A DNA stretch of 64,000 bases from Saccharothrix algeriensis (lineage in GTDB: Bacteria; Actinomycetota; Actinomycetes; Mycobacteriales; Pseudonocardiaceae), in NCBI RefSeq assembly GCF_016907655.1, contig NZ_JAFBCL010000001.1, forward strand, positions 5,862,001 to 5,926,000. The letters are read 5' to 3'. The notes under the pieces are model-generated. The model did not search any database and was not told the DNA's origin. It saw only the letters and a program-made list of their open reading frames with translations. Positions 47,753 to 56,597 of this stretch are shown here, in pieces (the first letter of the stretch is position 1; every line of letters begins with the position of its first letter). A program made the translations under genes and the position numbers.

Positions 47753-48424
47753 GTGTCCGACACCTTCGCGGCGCGCCCCGCGGGAGCCCTCCGGGAGAAG
47801 CTGCCGCGCTACGCCATCTACCTCCTGGGATGCCTGGTCTTCTCGGCGGGGGCGACCCTGTTCATCCACTCCGGGCTCGGCGTCGACCCGCTCGACGTGC
47901 TCTCGCTCGGCCTGCTGGAACACCTGCCCATCACCATCGGCATCGCGCAAGCCTCGATCGCGGTGGTGTGCATCGCGATCTGGTCGCTGTGGAACCGGCG
48001 CAGGCCGGTGCTCGCGCCGTTCGTCACCTTCTTCCTGTGCGGCAGCCTGATCGACCTGCTGCGCCTGCTGGACCTGTCCGTGCTGCCCGGCGTCGTGTCG
48101 CTGGTGCTGGGCGTGCTGCTGTGCGCCTACGGCTCGTCGCTGATCATCATGAGCGGCACCGGCATCCGGGCGATGGACCTCATCGTGATCAGCATGACCC
48201 AGCGCTGGCGGTGGCCGTTCTGGGCGGCCAAGGTCTCGGTGGAGGCCGTGCTGCTCGCCGCGGGCTTCCTGCTGGGCGGCCCGGTCGGCATCGGGACCCT
48301 GGCCTTCCTCGTCTTCGTCGACGGGCTGATCCAGCCGTTCATGGCCGCCAACGGCAAGCTCCTGCGCATCCCCAACCGGGGCCTCGGGACGCTCGCGCCG
48401 GCGCCGGCCGGGGTGGCGGCGTGA
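47753..48424 (+). CDS. YczE/YitT-family membrane protein
   Basis: A 223-residue membrane protein with about five hydrophobic segments and the family features FIHSGLGVDPLDVLSLGL and GTGIRAMDLIVISM. YczE of Bacillus affects surfactin production by an unknown mechanism; other members are of unknown function. GTG start with AAAGGAAA upstream. Its stop overlaps the MFS start (GTGA). Confidence 0.83.
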   Translation: MSDTFAARPAGALREKLPRYAIYLLGCLVFSAGATLFIHSGLGVDPLDVLSLGLLEHLPITIGIAQASIAVVCIAIWSLWNRRRPVLAPFVTFFLCGSLIDLLRLLDLSVLPGVVSLVLGVLLCAYGSSLIIMSGTGIRAMDLIVISMTQRWRWPFWAAKVSVEAVLLAAGFLLGGPVGIGTLAFLVFVDGLIQPFMAANGKLLRIPNRGLGTLAPAPAGVAA

Positions 48425-49659
48425 GCGCCACCCCGAAGACCAGCGCCGCGGGCGGGGGCACCCGGCCCGGCGCCGGGCCGGGCGCGCTGTGGGTGCTGCT
48501 GCTGGCCTCCACCCTGACTGTCATGGCCGGTTCGATCATCACCCCGGTGCTGGAGGTGATCCGGGGCGACCTGGGGGTCACCGGCACCGCGGCCGGGCTC
48601 ATCATCACCGCCCACGGGCTGGCCATCGCGCTGTCGAGCCCGGTGGTCGGCTGGATGATCGACCGCTGGGGCGTGCGCGTCCCGCTCGGCGCGGGGCTGG
48701 TCCTCTACGGCGCGGCGGGCGGGCTGGGGCTGGTGCTCGACAGCTACCCCGCGCTGATCGCCAGCCGGTTCCTCTTCGGCATCGGGGCCGCCGCGGTGTT
48801 CAGCGGCACGACCGTGGCCATGCTGGAGCTGTACCGCCAAGGCGCCGAGCGCGACCGGGTCATGGGCTACCGGGGCACCGCGACCAGCCTCGGCGGGGTC
48901 GTGTGGCCGCTGGTCGGCGGCGTGCTCGGCGGGCTGTCGTGGCACGGCCCGTTCGGCGTCTACCTGCTCGGCATCCCGCTGGGCATCGCCACGCTGCTGG
49001 TCCTGCCGCGCACCGGCGGCGCGGGCGCGACCCCCGGCCGCCCGCGCAAGGGCGTGCTGCGCCTGCTCCGGGACCACCCGGCCCTGCTGGGCTACTACGC
49101 GCTGCAGGCCCTGGGCTCGGTCCTCATGTACGCCCTGGTCGTGTTCCTGCCGCAGCGGCTGGCCCAGCTCGGGGTGGAGCACCCGATCCTGGTCTCGCTC
49201 TACACCGTGGTCATGGCCGCGGCGATGAGCCTGGTCGGGGTGTTCTACGCCCGCATCCGCCGGGGCCGCACCTACCAGCGGCTCCTGGTGGTCGCGCTGA
49301 GCTGCTGGGTGGCCTCCTTCGTGCTGCTCGCCGGGATCTCCCAGCCGTTCGTGCTGCTGATCGCCCCGTTGCTGCTGGGCCTGGGACAGGGCGTCGCGCT
49401 GCCCGCGCTGACGGTCCTGGTGGGGGAAGGGGCGCCCGCCGACCTGCGCGGCCAGGCCACGTCGCTGTCGGGCACCACCACGTTCCTGGGCCAGTTCCTG
49501 TCCCCGCTGCTGCTGGGCCCGCTGATCGCGGCCACGTCGATCCCGACCGGCTTCGGGATCTCCGCGGGCCTGGCCGCCCTGGCGGTGGCGGCGCTGCTGT
49601 TCTTCCCGCTGTCGGTGGACCGGGTGGGCGCGCCCGGCGCCGAGCCCGGGAAGACCTGA
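48421..49659 (+). CDS. MFS efflux transporter (second)
   Basis: A 412-residue transporter of about 12 segments (DHA1/CynX-like). GWMIDRWGVRVPLGAGLV carries the MFS signature loop. It is translationally coupled to the YczE-like gene and, through the divergent TetR gene, probably induced by substrate. Likely an exporter of the angucycline-type product. No terminator is obvious in the 164 bases that follow; instead the shared 31-base motif is found there. Confidence 0.9.
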   Translation: MSATPKTSAAGGGTRPGAGPGALWVLLLASTLTVMAGSIITPVLEVIRGDLGVTGTAAGLIITAHGLAIALSSPVVGWMIDRWGVRVPLGAGLVLYGAAGGLGLVLDSYPALIASRFLFGIGAAAVFSGTTVAMLELYRQGAERDRVMGYRGTATSLGGVVWPLVGGVLGGLSWHGPFGVYLLGIPLGIATLLVLPRTGGAGATPGRPRKGVLRLLRDHPALLGYYALQALGSVLMYALVVFLPQRLAQLGVEHPILVSLYTVVMAAAMSLVGVFYARIRRGRTYQRLLVVALSCWVASFVLLAGISQPFVLLIAPLLLGLGQGVALPALTVLVGEGAPADLRGQATSLSGTTTFLGQFLSPLLLGPLIAATSIPTGFGISAGLAALAVAALLFFPLSVDRVGAPGAEPGKT

Positions 49660-49665
49660 CGCGAT

Positions 49666-49696
49666 TTGACACAGGTCTGCAAGTCGGAGCCTTGAA
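49666..49696 (+). promoter_or_regulatory. Shared 31-base motif, copy 2 (before the hydroxylase operon)
   Basis: Begins TTGACACAG at 49666 and ends CCTTGAA at 49696, with TTGA elements 26 bases apart as in the copy at 34270-34300. It precedes the FAD hydroxylase gene by about 130 bases and suggests that the two operons answer to the same regulator. Confidence 0.6.
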
Positions 49697-49823
49697 TACG
49701 CGGTCGGGATCGAACAGGTTGGAGGTGGAGAACCCGGTGGCACAACCGTTCCACGACTCGGTGCCAGGTCCGTCCACTCCGGAGCGACCTGCCCGTTCCC
49801 CCGACCACGGCAAGGAGAGGCAC

Positions 49824-51293
49824 ATGGACGCCGCAGTGATCGTCGTCGGCGCCGGCCCGGCGGGCTTGGCGCTGGCCGCCGAGCTCCGGCTCGCCGGGGC
49901 CGACGTCATCGTCCTGGAGAGGCTGCGGGCCAGGACGGGCGAGTCCCGCGGGCTGGGCTTCACCGCCCGCACCATGGAGGTGTTCGACCAGCGCGGGCTG
50001 CTGCCCCGCTTCGGCGACATCACCTTCAGCGACCAGGGCCACTTCGGCGGCCTGCCGGTGGACTTCGGCGTGCTCGACGGCGCCCACCAGGCCGCCAAGA
50101 CCGTCCCGCAGTCGGTCACCGAGGCGGTGCTGGAGCAGTGGGCGGTGGAGCTGGGGGCGGACCTGCGCCGCGGCCACGCGCTCACCGCCCTCACCGACCA
50201 CGGCGACCGGGTCGAGGTGCGCGTCGACACCGGGGCGGGCGAGGAGGTGCTGACCTGCTCGTGGCTCGTCGGCTGCGACGGCGGGCGCAGCCTGGTCCGC
50301 AAGGCCGCCGGCTTCGACTTCCCCGGCACCGCCGCCACCCTGGAGATGTTCCTGGCCGACGTGCGCGGCCTCGACCTGGCCCCGCGCATGATCGGCGAGA
50401 CCTTCCCCGGCGGCATGGTGATGGTCGGCCCGCTCGGCGACGGGACCACCCGGCTGATCCTGTGCGAGCGCGGCGTCCCGCCGAGGAGGCGCACCAGCCC
50501 GCCGGAGTTCGCCGAGGTCGCCGCGGGGTGGCGGCGGGTCACCGGTGAGGACATCGGGCACGCCGAGCCGGTGTGGGTCAGCTCGTTCGGCGACGCCACC
50601 CGCCAGGTCACCGAGTACCGCCGGGGCCGGGTGCTGCTGTCCGGCGACGCCGCCCACACCCACCTGCCCGCGGGCGGGCAGGGCATGAACACCAGCATCC
50701 AGGACTCGGTCAACCTCGGCTGGAAGCTCGGCGCGGTGGTCACCGGCCGCGCCCCCGCCGCGCTGCTGGACACCTACCACGACGAGCGCCACCCGGTCGG
50801 GCAGCGGCTGCTGATGAACACCCGGGCCCAGGGCCTGCTGTTCCTCAGCGGCGACGAGGTGCAGCCGCTGCGCGACGTGCTCACCGAGCTGATCGGCTAC
50901 GAGGACGTCGCCAAGCACCTGGCCGGCATGGTCAGCGGCCTGGAGATCCGCTACCCGGTCGACACCGGCTCGCACCCGCTGCTGGGCCGGAGGGCGCCGC
51001 ACCTGGACCTCGTCGGCGAGCACCGCAAGACCACGGTGACCGAGCTGCTGCACCCGGCCAGGGGAGTGCTGCTCGACCTGACCGACAACGCGGTCCTGCG
51101 CTCGCGGGCGACCGGGTGGACCGACCGGGTCGACGTGATCACCGCCGAGCCGCACGCGGTGGCCGCCGACAGCCCGCTCGCGGGCACCTCGGCCCTGCTG
51201 GTCCGGCCGGACGGGTACGTGGCCTGGGCCGCCCCCGGCAGCCACGCCGACCTGCCCATGGCGCTCACCCGCTGGTTCGGACCGAGCCGATGA
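49824..51293 (+). CDS. FAD-dependent aromatic hydroxylase (PgaE/UrdE/JadH type)
   Basis: A 489-residue class A flavoprotein monooxygenase: GAGPAG near residue 8-13, GCDGGRS, and GDAAHTHLPAGGQGMN. It resembles the oxygenase half of the fusion at 39455-41806 throughout, so the two are probably related by duplication. Angucycline clusters usually contain such a pair, of which PgaE/UrdE-type enzymes hydroxylate C-12 (and C-12b) of the tetracycle. AAGGAGAGG precedes ATG 49824. Its stop overlaps a small ORF (ATGA). Confidence 0.9.
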   Translation: MDAAVIVVGAGPAGLALAAELRLAGADVIVLERLRARTGESRGLGFTARTMEVFDQRGLLPRFGDITFSDQGHFGGLPVDFGVLDGAHQAAKTVPQSVTEAVLEQWAVELGADLRRGHALTALTDHGDRVEVRVDTGAGEEVLTCSWLVGCDGGRSLVRKAAGFDFPGTAATLEMFLADVRGLDLAPRMIGETFPGGMVMVGPLGDGTTRLILCERGVPPRRRTSPPEFAEVAAGWRRVTGEDIGHAEPVWVSSFGDATRQVTEYRRGRVLLSGDAAHTHLPAGGQGMNTSIQDSVNLGWKLGAVVTGRAPAALLDTYHDERHPVGQRLLMNTRAQGLLFLSGDEVQPLRDVLTELIGYEDVAKHLAGMVSGLEIRYPVDTGSHPLLGRRAPHLDLVGEHRKTTVTELLHPARGVLLDLTDNAVLRSRATGWTDRVDVITAEPHAVAADSPLAGTSALLVRPDGYVAWAAPGSHADLPMALTRWFGPSR

Positions 51294-51484
51294 GCGCCCC
51301 GCCGCCGCCGGTCGCGCACGGCCGCCCCGACCCCGCGGAGCCGGCGGCGCCCACCGCCGCCCCGGTCCCCGGGACCGCCCCCGCACCCCCGCCCGCCCCT
51401 CGCCGCGCCGGACCGGACCGGGTCACCGGTCTCCGCGTCCCCCGGTCGTGGAGGGGCTCGGCAGGCGGCCATCCGCCAGGCTGA
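51290..51484 (+). CDS. Small Pro/Ala-rich ORF, doubtful
   Basis: A 64-codon frame whose ATG overlaps the stop of the hydroxylase gene (ATGA). The peptide is dominated by Pro, Ala, Gly and Arg without a recognisable domain. The overlap suits coupled translation, but composition alone could keep such a frame open in this DNA. May be a spacer. Confidence 0.2.
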   Translation: MSAPPPPVAHGRPDPAEPAAPTAAPVPGTAPAPPPAPRRAGPDRVTGLRVPRSWRGSAGGHPPG

Positions 51485-51592
51485 GCACCAGGCGGGTGGC
51501 CACCGCCCGGACCGGTCCCACCGGCCGCCCGGGCAGCACCACAACCCATCGAAGAAGCACCCGCCAACCCGGAACAGAGAAAAGGGCACACC

Positions 51593-52186
51593 ATGTCGAA
51601 CACCCCCCTCAAGCTCGCGGTCATCATCGGCAGCGTCCGGACCGGCCGCTTCGGCCCCACCGTGGCGTCCTGGTTCACCAAGCAGGCCATCGCCCACGGA
51701 GGCGTCGAGGTCGACGTCATCGACCTGGTCGACTACCCGCTGCCGCTGCAGCTGCCCGCCTACGGCCAGCCGGCCGAGCCCGAGGTCGAGGCGGTCCGCA
51801 CCGCGCTCGGCAAGCGGATCGGCGACGCCGAGGCGTACGCGGTGATCACCCCGGAGTACAACCACGCCGTCCCGGCGTCGCTGAAGAACGCCATCGACTG
51901 GTTCCTCAACGAGTGGAAGGCCAAGCCGGTCGGCCTGATCTCCTACGGCGGCATGGGTGGCGGCCTGCGCGCGGCCGGGCACCTCCGCCAGGTGTTCTCC
52001 GAGCTGCACGCCACCACGGTGCGCAACATGATCAGCTTCCACAACGCCTGGAACGACTTCGACGCCGACGGTTCCGAGGCCGGCCCCGCGGGCAGCGACC
52101 AGGCCGCCAAGGACCTCATCGACCAGCTCGTCTGGTGGGGCGAGGCGCTGCGCGAGGCGCGGGCGAAGAACCCGTACGCATTCTGA
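51593..52186 (+). CDS. NADPH-dependent FMN reductase
   Basis: A 197-residue flavodoxin-like reductase: GSVRTGRFGP (FMN phosphate loop) near residue 14, PEYNHAVPASLKNAIDW and SYGGMGGGLRA around the flavin. It would supply reduced FMN, for example to the ABM oxygenase, by analogy with the JadG/JadY pair, although JadY is of another fold. It could also reduce a quinone directly. Confidence 0.9.
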   Translation: MSNTPLKLAVIIGSVRTGRFGPTVASWFTKQAIAHGGVEVDVIDLVDYPLPLQLPAYGQPAEPEVEAVRTALGKRIGDAEAYAVITPEYNHAVPASLKNAIDWFLNEWKAKPVGLISYGGMGGGLRAAGHLRQVFSELHATTVRNMISFHNAWNDFDADGSEAGPAGSDQAAKDLIDQLVWWGEALREARAKNPYAF

Positions 52187-52200
52187 CCGGGAAGGGTCAT

Positions 52201-52956
52201 ATGTCCACAGTGGAACAAAGCGGCACCGCGCTGCTGACGAGCATCTGGGAGCGCAACTACCTCCCGCACACCGGTGGGATCATCTCCGGTTTCGCCCTCG
52301 CCGACGACGCGCGCTGCCTGGACCTGGGCGCGGGCGGCGGTGGCATGTCCCACTGGCTGGCCGAGCGCGTCCCGCGCGGGTCGGTCACCGCCCTGGACAC
52401 CGACGTGTCGCAGATCGACCCCACCCGGTCGCCGAACCTGACCGTCGTGCAGGGCGACCTCACCGAGGCCGACTTCGCACCCGGCTCGTTCGACCTGGTG
52501 CTCGCCAGGGCGGTGCTGTCGTCGGTGCCGGACCCGGACGCCGCGGTCGCCGCGGCGGCGCGCTGGCTGGCCCCGGGCGGCACGCTGCTCGTCGAGGACT
52601 TCTACTACCTGCCCGTGGAGGACGCCCCGTCGGAGGCCGCCAGAGCGGTCCTGCGGGCCTACCTCGAGGAATTCCGGACCGGCGGGGTCGACGTGCGGTG
52701 GGCGCGTCGGCTCACCGCCACCCTGGCCAGGGTCGGGTTGGCGGACATCGGTGCCCGGGTCACGCCGCTCGGCCCTGGCCAGTCCCCGCAGGAGAACGAA
52801 CTCATCGCGACCCGGCTGCGGCTCCAGGGCCGACCGCTGGTCGACAACGGCTTGGCAACCGAAGAGGACATCGCCGAGTTCACCGCCAACCTCGACCGGC
52901 CGGAGGGCCGTGACGTGGCTGTGCTGATGTTCTCGGCGTGGGGGAGGAAACGATGA
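52201..52956 (+). CDS. SAM-dependent methyltransferase
   Basis: A 251-residue class I methyltransferase. Motif I LDLGAGGGGMSHWL binds SAM; ALDTDVSQID, QGDLTEADF and LARAVLSSVPDP are motifs II-IV. Probably O-, N- or C-methylates a late intermediate. It lies 14 bases after the FMN reductase and ends overlapping the secreted protein gene (ATGA). GGGAAGGG is placed 6-7 bases before the ATG. Confidence 0.88.
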   Translation: MSTVEQSGTALLTSIWERNYLPHTGGIISGFALADDARCLDLGAGGGGMSHWLAERVPRGSVTALDTDVSQIDPTRSPNLTVVQGDLTEADFAPGSFDLVLARAVLSSVPDPDAAVAAAARWLAPGGTLLVEDFYYLPVEDAPSEAARAVLRAYLEEFRTGGVDVRWARRLTATLARVGLADIGARVTPLGPGQSPQENELIATRLRLQGRPLVDNGLATEEDIAEFTANLDRPEGRDVAVLMFSAWGRKR

Positions 52957-53894
52957 AGATCACCGAGAACCCGGCCCGGCTGCTGGTGGGCCTGGCCGTC
53001 ACGGCCGCGGCGACGTTAGGCGTCGTCGCACCCGCCACCGCGGCGCCTGCCGCGGTGTCCGCCGCGACGTCCGCGGAGGAGGACGTCGCCCACTGGCGCA
53101 CCGTGCCCGTGCGGTCGATCCCGGGCGACCTGATCGTCCAGCCGTCGGTGCGGGCGGGGGCGGTCACGTTCCAGGTGTCCACCACCGACGCCCGGTCCGG
53201 CTGGGTCGGCCTGGTCAAGCTGCACCGCGGGGTGACCTGGGAGTCGTTCCGGGACAACTACCGCAAGCTGGCCTCCACCGACCCGGCCGCCATCCTCGAC
53301 GGCAGCAGGCGGGTGCAGGACGACGTGACCCTGCTGGGCGGGGTGCAGACCAAGGTGGGTCAGCCGGGCACGTTCGTCCAGTCGCTCGCCCCGGGCGAGT
53401 ACGTCCTGTTCGACCACATGGACTTCCGCTACGGCGTGGCCCAGCCCCGGCACAAGGTGCTGACGGTCTCGGGCCTGCAGTTCGGGGTCGTCCCGGCCGC
53501 GGCGGGCACGCTGACCGCCAAGGACGTCAGCGGCGAGGGCCCGCGCTTCGTGGTGACCGGCACCCCGACGGCGGGGCAACCGCTCAAGTTCGTCAACACC
53601 ATGGCGGGCCAGGCCAACGAGGCCATCCTGTTCTCGCTGGCCCCCGAGGTCACCGACGCCGACCTGGCCGCCTGGGTCGCCAAGTTCGGCGACCACGGCG
53701 AGTGGCCCACCGACCCGCCGCCGTTCGCCGACCCGGAGCCCGCCGGCCTGCTGCCGATCTCCCCGGGCCAGTCGGTCACCGCCACGCCCCCGCTGCACCC
53801 CGGCCGCTACATCGTGATCTGCTGGATGAAGGACGCCGACGACGCGATCATGCTGCTGAAGAAGGGCATGTACGCGGTGTTCGAGGTCCACTGA
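52953..53894 (+). CDS. Secreted protein of unknown function
   Basis: A 313-residue protein with a clear signal peptide (basic start, hydrophobic core LLVGLAVTAAATLGVVA, Ala-rich cleavage region near residue 35). The mature part contains two similar beta-rich halves (for example GAVTFQVSTTDARSG and PLKFVNTMAGQANE) with no family that I recognise. ATG 52953 with GGAGG upstream overlaps the methyltransferase stop, so it is the last gene of the hydroxylase operon and followed by a strong terminator. A secreted product at the end of a polyketide operon is unusual. Confidence 0.8.
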   Translation: MKITENPARLLVGLAVTAAATLGVVAPATAAPAAVSAATSAEEDVAHWRTVPVRSIPGDLIVQPSVRAGAVTFQVSTTDARSGWVGLVKLHRGVTWESFRDNYRKLASTDPAAILDGSRRVQDDVTLLGGVQTKVGQPGTFVQSLAPGEYVLFDHMDFRYGVAQPRHKVLTVSGLQFGVVPAAAGTLTAKDVSGEGPRFVVTGTPTAGQPLKFVNTMAGQANEAILFSLAPEVTDADLAAWVAKFGDHGEWPTDPPPFADPEPAGLLPISPGQSVTATPPLHPGRYIVICWMKDADDAIMLLKKGMYAVFEVH

Positions 53895-53910
53895 GCACCA
53901 CGGGCCCGGA

Positions 53911-53948
53911 CCGAGGCCCCGCTCCCCGCGTCGGGAGCGGGGCCTCGG
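53911..53948 (+). terminator. Strong intrinsic terminator closing the type II PKS cluster
   Basis: CCGAGGCCCCGCTCCC (53911-53926), a 6-base loop and the exact reverse complement (53933-53948): a perfect 16-bp stem. It starts 17 bases after the stop of the secreted protein gene. No U-tract follows. Confidence 0.85.
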
Positions 53949-54223
53949 CCGTCTCGTCCGGCCGGGGTGCGCGGGGACGGGTGCGGTCGCGCGCCGCCGC
54001 GAGCGCCGGGCGGGGAAGGGCCTCCGCATTTCACGCACGATTTGTGCGGGCAGGTTGCCCGGTGTTCGTCGCATTCCGTTTCACCGCATGGCGGAGCGCC
54101 GGTTTCCCGGCGGGCGCGGACCGAACGGCCGTCACTCGGCGAGCGCATTTACAGCGTGATCGGGGGGTGGCTAGCTTGAGTGCTCCGAGAATCCGCTTGA
54201 ACCCCCCGAAGTCGAGGACGCAC
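53949..54223 (+). other. Intergenic region with a promoter
   Basis: Between the terminator and the next gene. A promoter is likely at its end: TTTACA (54148-54153), an 18-base spacer, TAGCTT (54172-54177), 46 bases before the start codon at 54224. Nothing else was recognised. Confidence 0.55.
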
Positions 54224-54733
54224 ATGAGAACACGTGAATGGCAGTCGGGCTCCCGACTGGGCAGGCTCGCCGCCGTCGTGATCGCGGCAGTCGCGCTCGT
54301 GGCAGCCGGTCCGAGCGCACATGCCGGCACCGAGGCGCCCGGCATCGACAGACCCGCGCTGTCCGCGCACACCCCGGACACCTCCGTCCGGACCACGGCC
54401 ACGGTGTCCAAGGGCAGCTGGTCCTGCACGTTGAGCGCCAACCTCCCCAACCGCTGGTACGGAGGCTCGGGCGGCGGTGAGCAGGCGTTCGGCGACCTGA
54501 ACTGCAGCCACGTCATGCCCGAGATCTACATCGCGGTCGGCCTCTACCGCAACGGCGCCCTGATCGCCTCGACGGACAGCCACAAGTTCTCCGCGGCGTT
54601 GGCCAACGCCTTCCCCTCCAAGTCGCCGCACGTGTCGGCGACCTACGAGAGCGGCGCCATTGCCGCCGTCCTCTGGCCCGACAACACCACCGCCGAAATC
54701 CCGCAGATCTACAGCCCCGCCATCTCCCTCTGA
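54224..54733 (+). CDS. Small secreted protein, unknown
   Basis: A 169-residue protein with a signal peptide (residues 1-34: basic start, then LAAVVIAAVALVAAG, cleavage probably after AHA). The mature part contains two cysteines (WSCTL and LNCSHV) that may form a disulfide and appears beta-rich. No family recognised. It has its own promoter (54148-54177) and is not coupled to neighbours. GTCGAGGACG precedes the ATG. Confidence 0.75.
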   Translation: MRTREWQSGSRLGRLAAVVIAAVALVAAGPSAHAGTEAPGIDRPALSAHTPDTSVRTTATVSKGSWSCTLSANLPNRWYGGSGGGEQAFGDLNCSHVMPEIYIAVGLYRNGALIASTDSHKFSAALANAFPSKSPHVSATYESGAIAAVLWPDNTTAEIPQIYSPAISL

Positions 54734-55329
54734 CACAGGCGGTCGAACAGGGGGGCTTGTCCGGTCGACGAGGTCCTGAAACCCATTCCGCGCTTCCGGC
54801 CTTGCGGCTGTCGGGCAGAACCGACCGGTCGACGGAAACGACTCCCCGCGACCGGAGCCGCGAACGCACACCGGTCGTCGCCTGCGGAGCAGGACGCCCC
54901 GGCCGGACGGGGGTTGCGGTGGCAGGACATCTCCGCGTCCTGCCACCGCACAGCTCGGATGCCTCACCGGTCCGCCCCGGGGGAACCGACCTCCACCGCC
55001 CGTCGACGCGGCGTCCGCCGCGCGTTTGTCCGATGTGGACGATGCCGGGCCCTGTCGCGCTGCCGGCCGCGCCGCCCGGGGAACCGGGCCGCGCCGGCCG
55101 CGATCCCGCCGGGCACTCCGCCGTGGTCGGGCACTGCGCCACCGAGGTCGCGCAGGCGATCGCCAACGCCGACGTGCAGGTCTCTCGGACCCGCGGGCCC
55201 GGTGCAGGGTCGCCCGACGGAGCGGCTCCGCCGCCGGATCCGGGTCCTGCGCGCCCACGAGGGCGCCTCTGCGGTACAAAGGTCGTCATCACCGGCGCGA
55301 TCACCCCGCAGGGTCGAGTGAGGAGCACC
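54734..55329. other. Intergenic region without a recognised gene
   Basis: About 600 bases between the secreted protein gene and the P450-like fragment. Frames are open by composition only and none shows P450-like sequence that could be the missing front of that fragment. No promoter or terminator stands out. Confidence 0.5.
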
Positions 55330-55575
55330 ATGACGACGTCGAGCCAGCCGACCCCGGCGACCGCCGCGTCGCACCTCGACCCGTACCCGCACGCCTTCCG
55401 GCCGGGCCGGGGCGACCCGGCCGTCCCCACCTTCGGCGGCGCGCACCGTTGCTCCGGCCAGGCGATCAGCGTCGGTGCGGCGTCCGTCGTGCGCGGTTGG
55501 GAGCCGCCCGTGCGGCGGGGGTACCGCCCGTCGCCCAACACCCGCACCCCCGTCCTGGAAGGACCGGCACGATGA
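55330..55575 (+). pseudogene. Cytochrome P450 C-terminal fragment
   Basis: An 81-codon frame, ATG 55330 with GTGAGGAGC upstream. Residues 22-50 (HAFRPGRGDP, then TFGGAHRCSGQA) resemble the stretch around the P450 heme-ligand cysteine, FGxGxHxCxG, but the motif is one residue short and the preceding 300 or so residues (I-helix, ExxR) are missing. A protein of this size cannot be a P450 monooxygenase. It is translationally coupled to the saccharopine dehydrogenase gene (ATGA). Either a decayed gene end retained because of that coupling, or a small heme-peptide; I favour decay. Confidence 0.45.
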
Positions 55576-56597
55576 CCCGGTTGTGGATCCGGCACGAGAC
55601 CCGGTCGACCGAGCGGCGCGCGCCCGTGTCGCCCGCCGACGCCCGGGCGCTGGTCGCCGCCGGGGTCGGGATCACCGTGGAGGACTCGCCCCAGCGGGTG
55701 TTCGCCACCTCCGACTACCGGGCCGCGGGTTGTGCCGTCGCCGAGGCGGGCAGCTGGGTCGACGCCCCGGACGACGTGGTCGTCGTCGGTCTCAAGGAGT
55801 TGCCCGACGGCGGCCCGCTGCGCCACCGCCACATCTACTTCGGGCACGCCTACAAGGGGCAGGCGGGGGCGGGTGAGCTGCTGGCCCGGTTCGCCGAGGG
55901 CGGTGGCGTGCTCATGGACCTGGAGTACCTGACCGACGACGCCGGCCGCAGGCTCGCCGCCTTCGGGTACTGGGCGGGTTACGTCGGCGCCGCGCTGGCC
56001 GTGCTGCACCTGCGCGGCGCCCTGACCACCCCGCTCGCCCCGACCAGCCGCGAGGCTTTGGACGCCGCGCTCGCCGAGCCCGGCGCGCCGATGACCGCGC
56101 TGGTCGTCGGCGCGCTCGGCCGCTGCGGGCGAGGGGCCCGCGACGCCCTGGTCCGCGCGGGCGTCACCCCCACCGAGTGGGACGTCGCGGAGACGGCCGA
56201 CCTCGACAGGCCGGCGCTGCTGCGCCACGACGTCCTGGTGAACGCGGTGCTCAGCACCGCCCCGATCCCGCCGTTCGTCACCTCGGCCGACCTGGACAAC
56301 CCCGACCGCCTGCTGCGGGTGCTCTCCGACGTCACCTGCGACGTCACCTCCGAGTGCAACGTGCTGCCCGTCAACGACGCCCTGACCTCGTGGGAGGCCC
56401 CCACCCGCGAACTGCGCGGCGGGGCGCGCCCGGTGGACGTGATCGCCATCGACAACCTGCCGTCGCTGCTGCCGGTCGAGGCCGGCCTGAGCTTCTCGGC
56501 GGACCTCGCGCCGCACCTCGTCGACCTCGACAGCGCCCCTTGGCGGCGCGCCACCGCCCTCTTCCGCAGCGCCGTGAAGGAGAACGCCCATGCCTAG
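55572..56597 (+). CDS. Saccharopine dehydrogenase (LYS1-type, lysine side)
   Basis: A 341-residue alanine dehydrogenase/transhydrogenase-like enzyme. The opening LWIRHETRSTERRAPVSP and the central HIYFGHAYKGQ are those of saccharopine dehydrogenase (NAD+, L-lysine-forming). The enzyme interconverts saccharopine with lysine plus 2-oxoglutarate. With the next gene it forms a two-step route between lysine and aminoadipate semialdehyde. In an actinomycete, which makes lysine by the diaminopimelate route, this pair most likely degrades lysine or feeds a lysine-derived building block (aminoadipate, piperidine-type) to secondary metabolism. Confidence 0.85.
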   Translation: MTRLWIRHETRSTERRAPVSPADARALVAAGVGITVEDSPQRVFATSDYRAAGCAVAEAGSWVDAPDDVVVVGLKELPDGGPLRHRHIYFGHAYKGQAGAGELLARFAEGGGVLMDLEYLTDDAGRRLAAFGYWAGYVGAALAVLHLRGALTTPLAPTSREALDAALAEPGAPMTALVVGALGRCGRGARDALVRAGVTPTEWDVAETADLDRPALLRHDVLVNAVLSTAPIPPFVTSADLDNPDRLLRVLSDVTCDVTSECNVLPVNDALTSWEAPTRELRGGARPVDVIAIDNLPSLLPVEAGLSFSADLAPHLVDLDSAPWRRATALFRSAVKENAHA

